From Paragyromitra xinjiangensis (Eukaryota > Ascomycota > Pezizomycetes > Pezizales > Discinaceae), in assembly GCA_038503065.1 (NCBI GenBank), contig JBCAMK010000002.1, forward strand, positions 186,001 to 250,000: a stretch of 64,000 bases of DNA. The letters run 5' to 3'. The position numbers and the translations under genes were made by a program. The notes beneath the pieces are model-generated. The model did no database searches. It had not been told where the DNA came from and was given only the letters and a program-made list of their open reading frames with translations. Shown in pieces: positions 22,699-35,302 of the stretch. Numbering within the stretch: the first letter of the stretch is position 1; each line of letters begins with the position of its first letter.

Positions 22699-25474
22699 TT
22701 AAACAACATATCCCACTTTCGCCGCCGCCGCAGTCTGTGCACCAACACTCCCCCCACTCCCAGGGTCCGCCGCGTTTGGATACACTTTCACGGGTACACT
22801 TGCATCAAAACTCTCCACAAACAGCCCTTGGCGTGCCTCAAACAATTCCCCCCTCTCGTCAGCATGAGTCTGTTCCAGCAGATCGTCAACAACAACCTCC
22901 TCGCCCCCATGTGGATTGAGTCGTGCCGATAATACTGGCGTCACGAACTCGAGCCTCAGCGTCCAGGAGCAGGAGACGCCTGAGGTAGAAAATTCAGGAG
23001 TAGCTGAGGGAGGAATTGTGGGCGTGAAAACAACGCGTTTAGCAAAGAGGGTAGATTCTGAGTGTTGGGAATGTATTTTACGGGTCGCACGGTGGATTGA
23101 GGAAGCAGAGCGAAGGGCAATAGAGGGGATGACAGTTTCGGAGGTTTCAAGAGACACGTTGATCTATGGACGAAAGCAAATCATTAATCATTTCCACTCC
23201 AACAAAAGTTTGGCAAGGGAGACGCGAACTTACATGATAGCAAGGAATTTTAGCATTTGAAAAATCAATGACCGCCGTTATCGTCTCTCCCAACTTATAA
23301 GCTGGTCTTGCCAACGTCAAGCTAGCTACCCTTCGTCCATTCCTTGCAATATCAAACATGGTACCATCTGTGGACCCCCCCGAACCCCGTAAAATTGCAA
23401 ATTCGATAGCATCCTTAGAACTTGTAGGCATCTCATCCCACATAGACATTCTTTTCGTCATGACAGGTACCGAAGGAGACATAATTCCAAGAGGATTCGA
23501 GAAATTGTTGTAGGTTTGTGGTGATAGTAGGCTGTCGACATATGAGAGGAAATCATTAAGCGAGGACTCTTGCTTTACGGGTTTCTTGGGTGCTGATGGG
23601 TCTGGCGGGGTTAAGGCTTGTTGGTCCTCCATGCAAGATGTAGTTGCCTCATCGCGAAGGAGGATTATGGGAGACATGAGGTCGTGGGCTTGTAGGAAAC
23701 CGTTTGCTAATCCAAGTCAGACTGAGCTTCCTGGGGCGTTGTATATATATAAACTTACGTTCAACATGAGGAAACACCCGGAAAGGAATTTCTACAACTT
23801 TCGGTTGTTGAACTCCCTTTCCAGGTCGTTGTGTTCCGATTACGAGATTATAACTAACTTTGATAGCCTTCCCTCGGTGTGAAGGGGGAAGCCCCTTAGG
23901 GAGTGTAAAGCTGTAGGTATAAGTCCTGCTTTCTCCTGCCGCTAATCGCAAGTCGACAAACAAGATAGATTGTGGTGTTGATAGTATTGGTACTGATTTC
24001 GAGCCTGCACTTGGTCAATATTTACGTTCCCGTGTCGAGGCGGAAAAGGGCCTATTCACTGGCTATTGTTTTCATCTCTGCGATGGAGCTCATATTATTT
24101 CCTCCCAGTAATCCGCTTAGCCCACCGCCAAAACTACTCCATCCAAATCCGCTCAGAAATCCCCCATCATTCTTACTCGTTTCTAGCCCTATTACACCTC
24201 CTCCCATTTGACCAACTACCCCTCTCCTCTTCACGTCCTCAAATATGCTAGTTTGAATTAACGAACCATCTAGTGTGAAAGTCCCAGAAACCTGTGCATA
24301 TCCCATCATCAGCGACTCTGGTGTTCGTGGTCCTATAGCTAACAGACTGTGTCGTCTGCTATGCGTAACTTTAACCGAGCGCACTGCTGCCCGTGGGTCA
24401 TATTCCGAAACTAATGTCTCCGTTGTGCTATTAGACAAAGAATAGAACTCTCCACTTGACCGTGGAGTCTCGCCATTCACACTATGTGCTGATATTACGC
24501 GGCTCTGGACACGATCATAATCTGGGTCGTCCACAGGACTTCTAAGATCGATATGCGAGACCTTCCGCAAAGGCTGGGGGTGACCTTCAGTGGACTCATC
24601 CGAAGAGACATTGTCCGTTGTGATGAGCGGGGTAGGTGGAGCCCCTGATGGGAACTTGTATGATTTGTTCACAGATTTTGATGGTGTGTGTGTATATTTG
24701 GCGCTTCCCGGAGTCCTTGGGGTTCCAGGCATAGTAGGTTGTCGAGGGAAGGAAAAAGGGTTCATAGCTTGCGATTCAACTATCGTGGAAGTTGAAGATT
24801 GAGAGGGTCGATATGGTGATGGTGGTGGTACAGCTACAACGCGATGTTAGTGAGCTGCACACCTACAATGAGCACTCACTCTAGAAATTCATACCTGAGT
24901 TCGGAGTAGATCCATTTGGGTTTGGCGATCTTCTCGGTAATGTATGCAGCGAGGATGATCTCACATGGCCCCCTCTCGCTACTCTCCCTTGTGGTATATG
25001 TGGTGATTTGAACCCTTCATCCCCCTGCCGACCTCCACCCTCGGTTCCAGCTTCAGACCCCAATGAAACGATAGATATAGATCTCTTATGCTTGTGTCCA
25101 ATTCCTCCATTTACACTTGGTGCAGGTAGCGGAGATATCGGAGCTTTAGCCCCCGCAGGCACGCTCAGCGAAAGCGTCGGTTTATGAGCTGAACTCGATC
25201 GACTCGCGGGTAACCTCGGACTTATGGCGCCCGACCGTGTCCCCGTTGGAAGCTGTAACGGTGCCCCTTTGCTCTTCCCTCCTCCCAACGCGTTTCCATT
25301 TGTCGGCAATCCATATCCATTCCCCGTCGGTTTCTGTAAGTGAAGCGGTGGAGCTCCTCGGTTAGCTCCAGATATTGGCGAAACGTTCTTGAAAGTGATT
25401 TTGCACTCCAGTTTCTCCCCCGCGAACACGGTCGACGACTCAGGGAACGTGACAAAAACTCTGATGTCGCTCAT
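22699..25474 (-). CDS. RGP1: Rgp1, subunit of the Ric1-Rgp1 GEF for Ypt6/Rab6
   Basis: Arrestin-fold protein that with Ric1 activates the Golgi GTPase Ypt6 (Rab6) and supports endosome-to-Golgi retrograde traffic. Exons in transcription order: 25474-24895, 24833-24060, 24004-23759, 23706-23234, 23163-22699; 845 residues. The N-terminus MSDIRVFVTFPESSTVFAGE opens the first beta-sandwich. Residues about 60-400 are a Ser/Pro/Gly-rich low-complexity insert usual in filamentous fungi. Conserved core: MSSIAEMKTIASSKSVPILS, PQSILFVDLRLAAGESRTY, FTLPKGLPPSHRGKAIKVSY, HDLMSPIILLRDEAT, and the C-terminal arrestin part with ASLTLARPAYKLGET. The intron ending at 24005 was chosen because it restores the conserved IASSKS junction; the unspliced frame stops at once. 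Confidence 0.93.
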
Positions 25475-28400
25475 GTTGCTGGCTCTTTCTGTTTTTTATA
25501 TGTTCGGTACTTCGTTCGCGTTCGTTCTATCGTTCAAGGAATTACTGGCCAGCAGGTATCGCAGCCCCAGTTACCGGTCGTGGCATTGCTGTACCTCGAT
25601 GCACGGCTCGTAGAGGTATACTGAGTCGAAATGACGACAGAGAACGGGAGTGTTCTGGATCAATAGACAGGGAGACTGGGTTGAGGTTGTTGAGAGGGAT
25701 GGGGGCGTTGTTGAGCCGGACGTTCACCTGAGATACGAACTAGGTTTAGATTAGGAACAAGACGCTGGCTAACCACAACCAGTTCTGGATAAAGTATGCC
25801 AAGCCAGGAAGGGATGATGCACCACAACCGATACAATGTAGGTAATGATCATCACGCCGCCATTTTTGTCCTCCAAATTTGACGAGGAATTCACGGTAGA
25901 AATTTGACCTGGTGCTTGGGAATTTTGTTCCATCCCGTGTAATTTGTGTTCTTTCTCACAGCGTTAATCTTAGCACATACATGTGGGCATGGGGACTGCT
26001 TATGGGATAAATAAACGTCGGCCCGGCAGGCATTCATGCCCAAGGTGGCAGGATGCACCACAGCAGAAATAATCAGCCAAGGCGATCAAAATATACCCTA
26101 ACCCACTCCCGCACCGATCGTGGATTCGTGCTTCGATTGAATCTGGCAAACACCTATGCAGGTAAATTTTGCGCTGCAACGTTTGTTGGCCGCTTTGTGA
26201 GATCTCTTTACTGGTTTTACCACGCGAAATCAAGCCACGGTGTTACGTAAACGAGGACCAAGACACGAGTGACTATAGATGATGCTCTTGTTTTTTTTCC
26301 CTGCCGATATTATACGTATGCATGCGTTATGTGATCCCGGGCTTCCTGCTGATTACGGCTCTGCCTTGCAGCAATACACTTTTGCCTTATGGACCAGGCA
26401 GACAGGGTGAAGTCACGGGCGGGCACTGGACAGGGTAAAAGCAGATGGTTTCCTTCAGTTCTGGCATTTCTTTTTGATAGGGTCTTGGGGGATATGTGGT
26501 GTTTCCGAGAACAAGGTGCAACCTTCCAGTGTTGTCAGCAAGGCTGTCGTTCGCTTCCAGTTATATTAACCTCCTCCACTGTTTGGCTTTCGGGCGAAAA
26601 CATGGAAGAGATATGAGAGATACATGTATGTACCCCACCTTTATCGACGGCTTACGGTCGTCTCGTGACCACCACACAAGATCCGTGGATGATGCCGGAC
26701 TACCTATGTGAAGGTCGAATATTCCGTGTTGAATAAAGTCGCATTTCGCCGATGGTTGTCCATTTTCTTCCCCACGATGCAACCGAAGGAAATTGATGTT
26801 GCGCCCGCTGTGACTTTACCGGGCGCAATCCCGGAGCCTGTCAGTGCGCACGCCTCAGAAAAGCGGATGCCAGGCACGATCGAAGGCCGAGGCTTGGGGC
26901 GAAATATAGGCAAAACCCCTCTTCAATATGGATCCCAGGACCACAGAGTCCAAGCTATGATAATATGGGTGATTGTGCAAGGAATAATATCTACTGGGGG
27001 GGGAACCCACGTGCTAGGCCTTAAATGATAAGGTGAATGGTTTCTGTGCTTTCGCTCCGTTTGAAACACCGAATACATTTAGATACATAGATAAGGGAGA
27101 AGTCAGTTTATTCGACCGAAAATTACTCGAATGGGAGAGTGGAAGAGAGGGACTTCGTGGCCGCAGACAACCCTAACCCATCAAAAGCCTCACGAGTACA
27201 TACATCATGTCGCCCTCCCAACATGGCTTTGAATCCCAGATGCCGGAGTACATGTATGTAGGTACAATGCTCAGTTGGTTTTTTTTGGGGTTACTACGAT
27301 CCGAGTTTTAAATCTCCGCCTAATCATGTAGCTATCCACGTGAGAAGTATAATTGCTGGTACCAGTGAGATTTGACGGTCATTTTACCCTTCCGGTTATT
27401 AATATCTCCACGACACGAAAGAAGATTCGACAGACCGGTTGAGTCCGGGGAAGGAATGAGCAGGCCCGTATTCTCCGTAATAATTAGCGATTGGTACATC
27501 TACAGACACATATTCGAGATTTTCCCCCCAGTTTTTTCTGTTGGGTATAGCTCTACCTTATATGACCGGGGGCCTAAGGAGATGAGTATTTAAAGGGCTG
27601 TGAGAGGCGATGTTGCAGGCGTTGGTCGTCATTATCATCATTTGCTGGTGCCAACAAGCATGATTGACAACTGGGAATAATGAAGTCACGGGTGATGCCG
27701 ATGCGCTCTCCTTCCGTAGACCCGGGCACAGAAACAACGGTTTTCGGCAACAAAGCCGAAACGGTAGTTCCAAGAGCCGATGTGGCTCTGATTTTATTTT
27801 TCCGCTAGACGAAACAACACCAGCCCCTGTGTGAAGAAACGATTTCTGGGGCCGATCTAAAACCGCTATTACGAACTGGTCAAAATTTTGATTGGAACCT
27901 CATCGCTAGATATACTTCATAAGCAGGGTCGCGTGGGAAGAGCAATGTTTTATCTGCGGATGACGGGTTTTCAATTGGCTCTCAGTTAACTTTTGTTGGA
28001 GGAATCATGAACCTTTGCGGAGAATTACGAAAGCATGTTTGGGGGCATCGGAATAGCGAATAGGAAGTTTCAGATGACCTTGGCAGCAACGAAACCTTAA
28101 TTCGACATCTTTGTTTGCCGACCCAGTTATAGAAAAAAAGGAAAGGAGTAGGAACACTAAGTAAGAAAGGAAGCGAGACAATCTTAGAAACTGGGAGAAC
28201 GAGAGTAAAATGCCAAAGGTGTGTTGGGATCATGACTTGGATGGAGTGGGGAGAATGCGAAGGAATGCGCAAAGAAGGGGCTTCCCGATGTTGTTTTTAG
28301 CGCACCCAAGAGATGATGTTGACGTGTGCTTTGTCACAGACTCACAGCGGAGCGGAAGCGACCACTCGTGTGTCGTCAGCGCAAGGATACCCGGCAGAGC

Positions 28401-30209
28401 CTCACTCCCTTGCTTCTGTGTCAAGTTCCGACCCGGTTGCGCACTAGCGCAGGGCTAGGGTTTCCCACGAGATGCCAAGCTCTAGAGCGCCCGGCGCCGC
28501 CACCCCGGCCTCGCGACGACAACATCAGGCGGCGAGTCGATCCGAACACTTTCTGGTCCTACACACCCCAGAGATTTGTTTGTGTCTCTGCAGCCTCCCG
28601 TCTCGTTATTTCCAGCTCATCAAAAGCAAAATACCATAGTAACGCCGCGACACCACGATAAACAGACCATAAATCCAAATCTCCTGTATCCGAAATGTAG
28701 TAAAGACTAGTATGGGGATATCTACACGTGACGACGATCGGTCCTTTTAGATGGAAGCGGGAAGCGGCAGATATAAAAAGTAAGCATCCGGATGTTGCAG
28801 TCTTGCGACTTGCAGGGCCTCCCAGAAAAAACAATAATCCCCGAATGTGATCAAAGCGCTGAGCGCGCTCGTAGAGTGGACTTTGACCATGGTTGCATGG
28901 AAGACGATTGGTCACTGGGGGGGAAAATGAACCATTGGGTGGAGGATGCTCTTGCCTGAAGTGAAGAAGAAGGGATCTTCGATGGATGGGGGGGGGGGAG
29001 GGTTTTGGCTGTTGCCCTCGTGGGTGGGAGACCCAATGTGGGGCATCAAGTTGCGCTATGATAGCTGGGTGTGGTGCAGGACATACATACAGCGACAGGC
29101 ATGCAGACACAGAAAACAGAAAATCCGGTGCAGCACACCGCACCCCCTTCTTCTGTAAATCCCTGAGCTGCGCTAAGCACCATGCTGCAAGCCAAGCCAG
29201 CTGTGCGAGTTTCACCCAGACGAGCAGGATGCGGTGGGAGGGTGGGAGGGTGGCTGCCTCTGTCTCCGCCCTTTCGCTCTTCCCTGCCGCCTGCAGTACT
29301 GCCGTTCTGTGCTACCACCCTCCCCGAGCCTTTTTTTTCGATACCACTCTTCCGCCAACCTCACCGCCGTGCGTCTGTCGTCGCTGCGTCTGCTGCTGCT
29401 GCTGCTGCTTCTGCTGCTTCTGCTTCTGCTTGTTGCTTGCTGCTCCGCTCCTCTCACACTCCCACTCCCACTCCCTCTTCTTGCTCTCTCGCTCCCCTCG
29501 CCTCTCGTGTGCGTGCTTGCTGGGGGTTTCTACACTCCGTTGTTGCTCTCTGCTACCACCAACACTGCACTACTACTACATCCACACACCCCCCCCATCA
29601 CTCACTTACTCCCCCCCCCCCCAACGCAGCCGCCATCGCCCTACCAACTTTCGTCGCGTCGCGAAGTCAGTCTCTCCTTCCTCTGCCTTCTATCATCGAG
29701 GAGGTCCAGACTGGTCTGTTGTTCCGTCCGAACAGGGAGATAAAAAGGGAAAGGAGAGAAATAGCAGAACGCATACGCCATAGCCCGTTGGTTTTGTGGT
29801 ACGGTTGAGCCCCATCGTCACTCTGTTTTTGTTTTGCGTTGTCGTGGTTTTCACTTTCGCCCTACAGTCGTCAAGCTTCCTTCCGCCCCTGACACTACTA
29901 AACAGGTCCACCCGGCCGATCTCCCAACGTCAAAGTTAAAAGCGATCTCATCGCTTGCCATCCCCGAAATCAATCAATCTTTCAGCACACATTACTTTCG
30001 CGTGATCTCATTCTCGAAAGGAGGAAGAAAAAAAAAGAACGTCCGATCCGTCCCTGCTTTAGGGCTGATTGTCAACGTCACGACCCGTGCCGTCATCAGT
30101 CTGATCCATCGTCCACGCTAGTCTGAATAATTCATCTTTACGATTCTCTTTATATATCTGTAGAACACCCCAACCAACTTTGTCTTCGCAAGTTGCTACG
30201 CTTTAAACC
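25475..30209. other. Long upstream region between divergent RGP1 and CYC8
   Basis: 4.7 kb without a supported gene. The RGP1 promoter occupies the low end. From about 28.2 to 30.2 kb the sequence is richer in GC and full of low-complexity tracts: G11 at 28988-28998, a TGC run at 29391-29408, CT-rich stretches and C12 at 29611-29622. This is typical of the long promoter and leader of a fungal regulatory gene, here CYC8. A 218-codon open frame on the minus strand (28559-29215) has no domain and is probably chance. Confidence 0.5.
29391..29408. repeat. (TGC)6 trinucleotide run
   Basis: Six perfect TGC units, followed by imperfect TTC/TGC repeats up to about 29440. It lies in the presumed promoter or leader of CYC8, about 800 bp before its start codon. 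Confidence 0.85.
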
Positions 30210-33061
30210 ATGGCAAGCCACTCGACCTCGCCTGGGCACGGGCAATCCCAGCCTTTGCACCAACCAAACGGCCATCCCCCGCAGCCCATCCAACAACAAC
30301 AGCAACAGCAGGCGAAGCCAACTGCATTTCAACAGCTGCAACATGTCAACGAGACAGTATGGCTCCAAATCGGTAAGCTTCCATGGCCCCAGATATTGGT
30401 TCTATCGGCCTCGGCTAAACCCCCACATAGGTAGCCTTACAGAGTTGATGGGTGATCTGGATCGTGCAATGGTCGCCTACGAGCACGCGCTTCGGCAAAA
30501 CCCATATTCCATTCCGGCGATGAATTCCATCTCTTGTATCCTTCGTACAAAAGAACAATTTTCAAAGGCCGTGGAATATCTTCAGAGTATTTTGAACCTT
30601 GATGGAAACAACGGTGATATCTGGGGTTCATTAGGACATTGCTATTTGATGATGGATGACCTCCAAAAGGCCTATTCAGCATATCAGCAGGCTCTATACC
30701 ATCTTCGCGATCCAAAAGTACTTTTGCATCTACTGAAATCTTATTTGCGCTTAAAGTCACTAACATCTGTATCTTTAGGAGCCGAAACTTTGGTATGGGA
30801 TTGGTATCCTATATGATCGCTATGGTTCTCTTGAGCATGCCGAAGAGGCATTTTCGCAGGTGATGCGAATGGAACCCAACTTTGAAAAGGCAAACGAGAT
30901 ATACTTTAGGCTTGGTATCATCTATAAGCAGCAACAGAAGTATCAGCAAAGTTTGGAGGTGATAAGAATTCTGGCCTAGACCCCTTGGCATGTCAATGCG
31001 CTAACAGTTGGTAATAGTGTTTCCGGTACATTGTTAACGACCCGCCACGCCCCTTGACTGAAGAGGATATTTGGTTTCAAATCGGCCATGTGTATGAACA
31101 GCAGAAAGATGTTGGTTGCCCCAATTGATGCGAATTTGTCCCTCAACCGATAGGTCTGACACTAGTCATTAGTACAATGCCGCGAAAGATGCCTACATGA
31201 GGGTCCTCGAATCCGACCCCAACCACGCTAAAGTGCTTCAGCAGCTGGGTTGGCTTCATCATCAGCAAAGCAACAACTTTGCAAGCCAGGAACTGGCGAT
31301 TGAGTATCTCGAGAAATCGGTTAGTGCGGGTAAGTACACATGTGTTCTTCCTGTGAAAAGAGTCTTGGGCGGTCGAACTGATTACGAATAACTTGGACAG
31401 ATAACTCGGACGCACAAAGCTGGTACCTGCTCGGGCGCTGTTATATGTCACAGCAAAAGTATCCCAAAGCATACGAAGCTTACCAACAGGCTGTCTATCG
31501 CGACGGTCGTAATCCTACTTTCTGGTGTTCTATTGGTGTTCTATACTATCAGATCAACCAGTATCGTGATGCTTTGGATGCATACTCGCGCGCAATAAGG
31601 CTTAACCCCTATATCTCGGAGGTTTGGTATGATCTAGGAACATTGGTATTGGATAACCCACTTCTTCAGCCTAGGGATTTGTCTAACATTTTATCATAGT
31701 ATGAGTCGTGCAACAATCAAACAAACGACGCTCTCGACGCCTATCAACGCGCGGCTGAGCTTGACCCTGAAAATCAGCATATCAAGGCCCGTCTCCAGCT
31801 TCTGAGAAACGGACAGTCATCTGGGGTTCAACACCAAGCGTCTGCACCTCCCCCACAAGATGTGCATCCTCAAGCTTATCAAGCTGCAGGAGTTGGAGGC
31901 CCTCCGGGCCCACAATGGGGTTCGCAAGCACCTCAAGCTCCCCAACCTTCCCGGCCACATCCCCCGCCAACCCTTCCCCAGATCCCTCAGCACCAACAGC
32001 AGCAACTCCAACAGCCACCCCCAAATCCTTCGCCCTACCGTCAGGCAGATTCTGGTCCTCCACCGCCACCCCCACTCCCTCCTCGCATGGGTCATAGCCC
32101 TGGGCCAGACCACATGCGGCGAGGTGAACAGAGCAGACATGATCATATTCGGAGGCCACTTCCACCGTCACCGAAGTTTCCTAGCCATCCTCCTCAGTCA
32201 GGCCCATTCCAAGGTCCAAGCTCTCAACCACAACAGCAGCAACAAGTCCCTCCTCCGGGCAGGATTCTTAATCCTCATCATAATGTACCTCCTACACATA
32301 TTTTGCCGCCTGCGCCGAATGGTAATTCAATGACCCTTCCGCCGTACGGTCCTCGTGGAAACAGTCCTCAACCGGAGTTAAAACCAATTGTTGACGATCA
32401 CCTCCCATCCCCAAACACAGGTTATCCACATCACCAATCCACGGGTGGCATCGCTGGCGGCGCGCCACCACCAGCTTCAGCAACAATGGCCGCGGAAGCC
32501 GCAGCACGTGAACGCGGTGAACGGGGTAGTGATCGAGACGAAAAATCACTTTTCAACAAACGGCCGAGGGAAAGGGAATGGGATGAGGAGGACGGTCAGC
32601 ATATTAAAAAGCCTGCATCGGATGAGAATAAGGCTAGGTTGGATGATATCCACCATCATCGACCATCTCCGCCTGTTCGTATACCCTCTCCGCATCAAAG
32701 GCGAAGTTCCTCAGAAAGACCCAGGGAGGAATATCATCCTGGACAAACACCTCTTCCCACGCAAATAAATATCCCAAACCACCATACATCAAATTCCCTC
32801 CCTCCGATTAGCCACCAACTTGCTCCCATAGACGGACCAAGGATGTCGGAGCCTCCTAGGATGCAGGAATCACTCAGGATGTCAGAGGCTCCTCGAGGGG
32901 AAGATCGGAAAGAGATTATAGAACCGCCAGCTAGGAAGGTAGATTTGGATGAGGATTACGATAATGAGGAGATGGGAGATTCGGAGCGGGATCCTTCAGG
33001 GAAAGGGCAAAATAGCGAGGGCGCCAATGGGATATCGGGTGGACCGTCGGGTGATAATTGA
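30210..33061 (+). CDS. CYC8: Ssn6/Cyc8 (RcmA) TPR transcriptional corepressor
   Basis: TPR scaffold that with Tup1/RcoA forms the general corepressor, linking DNA-bound repressors to chromatin; nuclear. Seven exons: 30210-30372, 30431-30717, 30779-30958, 31018-31110, 31173-31329, 31401-31645, 31700-33061; 828 residues. A Gln-rich N-terminus with Q7 precedes ETVWLQIGSLTELMGDLDRA, the first of about ten TPRs extending to ALDAYQRAAELDPENQHIKA near residue 400. Characteristic repeats include PKLWYGIGILYDRYGSLEHA and WYLLGRCYMSQQKYPKAYEA. The C-terminal half is Pro/Gln-rich, then charged (RPREREWDEEDGQHIKKP). Intron 4 uses an unusual GTTGGT donor, but the joined frame QKD-YNAAKDAYMRVLESDP is the conserved one. 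The start lies in a good context (ACCATGG) just before the Gln tract. Confidence 0.95.
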
Positions 33062-34289
33062 AGGCATAGCAACTACTGCAACCTTACCGCCGATTAATGG
33101 ATTTTTTTTGCGTTTAGTGTGGTAATCGAGTGTAGCGAGATTTTTGGGTGCTGTGGATTAAAAAGTTTTCCCGTTGATGCGGTGGGCAACATGGTAGCCT
33201 CGTAAGCCAGGTACTCTTCTTCAATAAGGATAAGGGTTTCAACACTTGTGTTTGGTTTCCGATGGTGGTTGGTCTATTGTTTGCAACTTTGTTATTGTGC
33301 CTTATAGTCACCCTCACTATTTTATTTATTTATTTAAAATTCACCTTTCTCTTTTGTTTTTCATTTCCCTATTATTTTTGCGGCAGTCTGTTTGTCTTCA
33401 TGTGATTTCTTTTTTCTGGTGTTCATGTAATTTTGCTTCGGAATTTCTTTTCTTAAGTTGAGAGAAATGGTCAGGTCGGTAGATTAGGAAGCGGCCCGAA
33501 ACACAGGGTGTCGTAAAGATTGATGAAAGAATTTAACGACAATAGGGAAGGAGAGGTGGAATTTGAGGTCAAGGTGATAGGTGTTGGGAATTTCGATACA
33601 AGAAAGTTCCACAGAATATATCATCACATTATTTCAATGTCCGCATGGCGCTTGGGGAGTCAATATCTTCTTATATTATTATTTCAAGTTGATTTTGTTT
33701 ATTATTTTATCATTTCCCCGCTAGATCATGCGCAGGCTAGTGTACTTGAGGGAATTCACAATGGCCGAGGAAGAGAGAACACCCTTATCGATTATTTATT
33801 TTTTTTGCCAACCTTTGCCATGCTTTCGTTCGTTAGACGAATATCCTATAGACCAAGGCAAGACAGAATTCCCAGTCGTTGTTCGCATGCGGTCTGGGTT
33901 GCCGCACGCCCAGGCCGCCCAGAGGTTTGGCATCTGGGCGAAATTGCTCGGCGACAGCCAAATTCTCACCACCACGGCCTTGGCCCAGCGTTGCAGGACC
34001 TCTTGGTTTTCTCTCGGCGCCGTGTGCGCTTCCCACATACCAGCCATGGCTGGTTGAAAGGGAGAGAGGATTTCTCCCTTCCCTTCCTTCCCATCCGCTT
34101 TGATTTGAAAAATTCCCCCCCTTCGTTCGTCTGCCGTCTCTTGTCCTCCAAGACGGTATGGTCCTTGTCCGCCATCGTACCTGGGTGATAGTTTTCTAGT
34201 TGTAGCTGTTTATCGTCGTCGTCGGTCGCGTTCCCTCATCCAACAAACCACCTCTCCTCCCCCTTCCTACGCCTTGCCCTGCAACCTGC
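33062..34289. other. Intergenic: CYC8 trailer and promoter of membrane-protein gene
   Basis: T-rich 3' flank to about 33460, then mixed sequence. A 222-codon open frame at 33520-34188 has no recognisable domain and an unlikely composition, so it is not called. The last 100 bases are C/T-rich, as in a fungal leader. Confidence 0.5.
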
Positions 34290-35302
34290 ATGACGCCTCC
34301 TTCCTCTCCGCCCTTAGCGGTCCATCAACCGGTACTGACTCACCATAACTCGCGGTCACACGAGATCGAGGCATCGCTTCGTTCCATCAGTGGGTCATCG
34401 CTTATCCATCGCGGGGACGATCCCGCGGCGGCGGCGCAAACGCTGGATCCTAAAGGAAAGGAATGTGTGAAGTTGGGAACCGATGGTATTAGTAGTGAGG
34501 TGGGTGGTGGTGGCGGTGTTGGAAACGACGGTTGTGGTGGTGGGGTAGTAGCGGCGCCCAACCTAGCCGTCACTTTCTCCGTTGGCACGGCGCAAGAACA
34601 GGGAAAGCAGCACGTCGATTCGAGGGCAACGGAAAGGACGGAACAATCGCTACGACCATTGTCGATTGGGTCTGTGGGGTCGTTGGAAGCAGGGGGAGGT
34701 GGGGGAGGGATCTTGGATAATTCTAGAGAGACGTCTTCTTATGTCTGGCGGGTTTTGGTAAGGAGGCGATTTATATTTGGAGTTCAGGGTTTCTTCATAA
34801 TAGATCACTCATGTATTTTGAACTGAGCTAATGATCGGCTTTGCAGGTCTACCTTGCCTTCGTCAACCCGTTCTTTTCCTTCATCTGCACACTCTATGCT
34901 ATTCTCATCTTGCTAGCTGTGCTGGTCACATATCCCGTCAGGTCGTTTCTCTTACCAAAGGGCTATTCTTACCCAGCTACATCTGGATTAGCCTATTTAC
35001 TCCTCCTTCATCTGCGCTTCATCTATCCACAGCCTACACGGTCACCACGGTCAATACTCCCACTTGCGGAGGACATCGATCCAGCTCGGCTGATTGTTGT
35101 ACACCTCTTCAGTCCGATCCTGGCGATCGCACTTGCCGCTGTATCCTGGATACTGGTATTCGTGTGGATCTATACCGAGGTTCTGCTCGGGGAGAAGAAT
35201 AAAAGTACTAGTGCAGAGTACCGTGGTGTTATGTTCGTTAAGGAGCGATGGGAGAATTATATATTCATTGCTTTGAAACCAAAGTCTCTTGATGGTTATT
35301 AA
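34290..35302 (+). CDS. Unknown fungal multi-pass membrane protein
   Basis: I do not recognise a named family. Two exons (34290-34757, 34847-35302) give 307 residues. The first half is a soluble, Ser/Gly-rich, low-complexity region with G-rich stretches (EVGGGGGVGN, EAGGGGGG). The second half has three strong hydrophobic segments: AFVNPFFSFICTLYAILILL with the following LAVLVTYPV, then TSGLAYLLLLHLRFIY, and LIVVHLFSPILAIALAAVSW plus ILVFVWIYTEVLL. It ends with a charged tail (GEKNKSTSAEYRGVMFVKER). The intron join RVL-VYLAFVNP keeps the frame and forms the first membrane segment. Upstream in-frame starts were not seen. Conserved hypothetical proteins of this layout are, to my memory, present in other Pezizomycotina; function is unknown. 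Confidence 0.75.

Noticed and set aside
28559..29215. 218-codon open frame on the minus strand
   Set aside because: Lies in low-complexity promoter DNA of CYC8, has no recognisable domain, and its composition follows the local repeats.
29182..29808. Overlapping long plus-strand frames rich in Leu/Ser/Pro
   Set aside because: Produced by CT- and TGC-rich repeats read in several frames; all three frames stay open for the same reason.
33520..34188. 222-codon open frame on the plus strand
   Set aside because: No family resemblance; sits between the CYC8 trailer and the next gene's leader, with no intron or conserved segment suggesting a real product.
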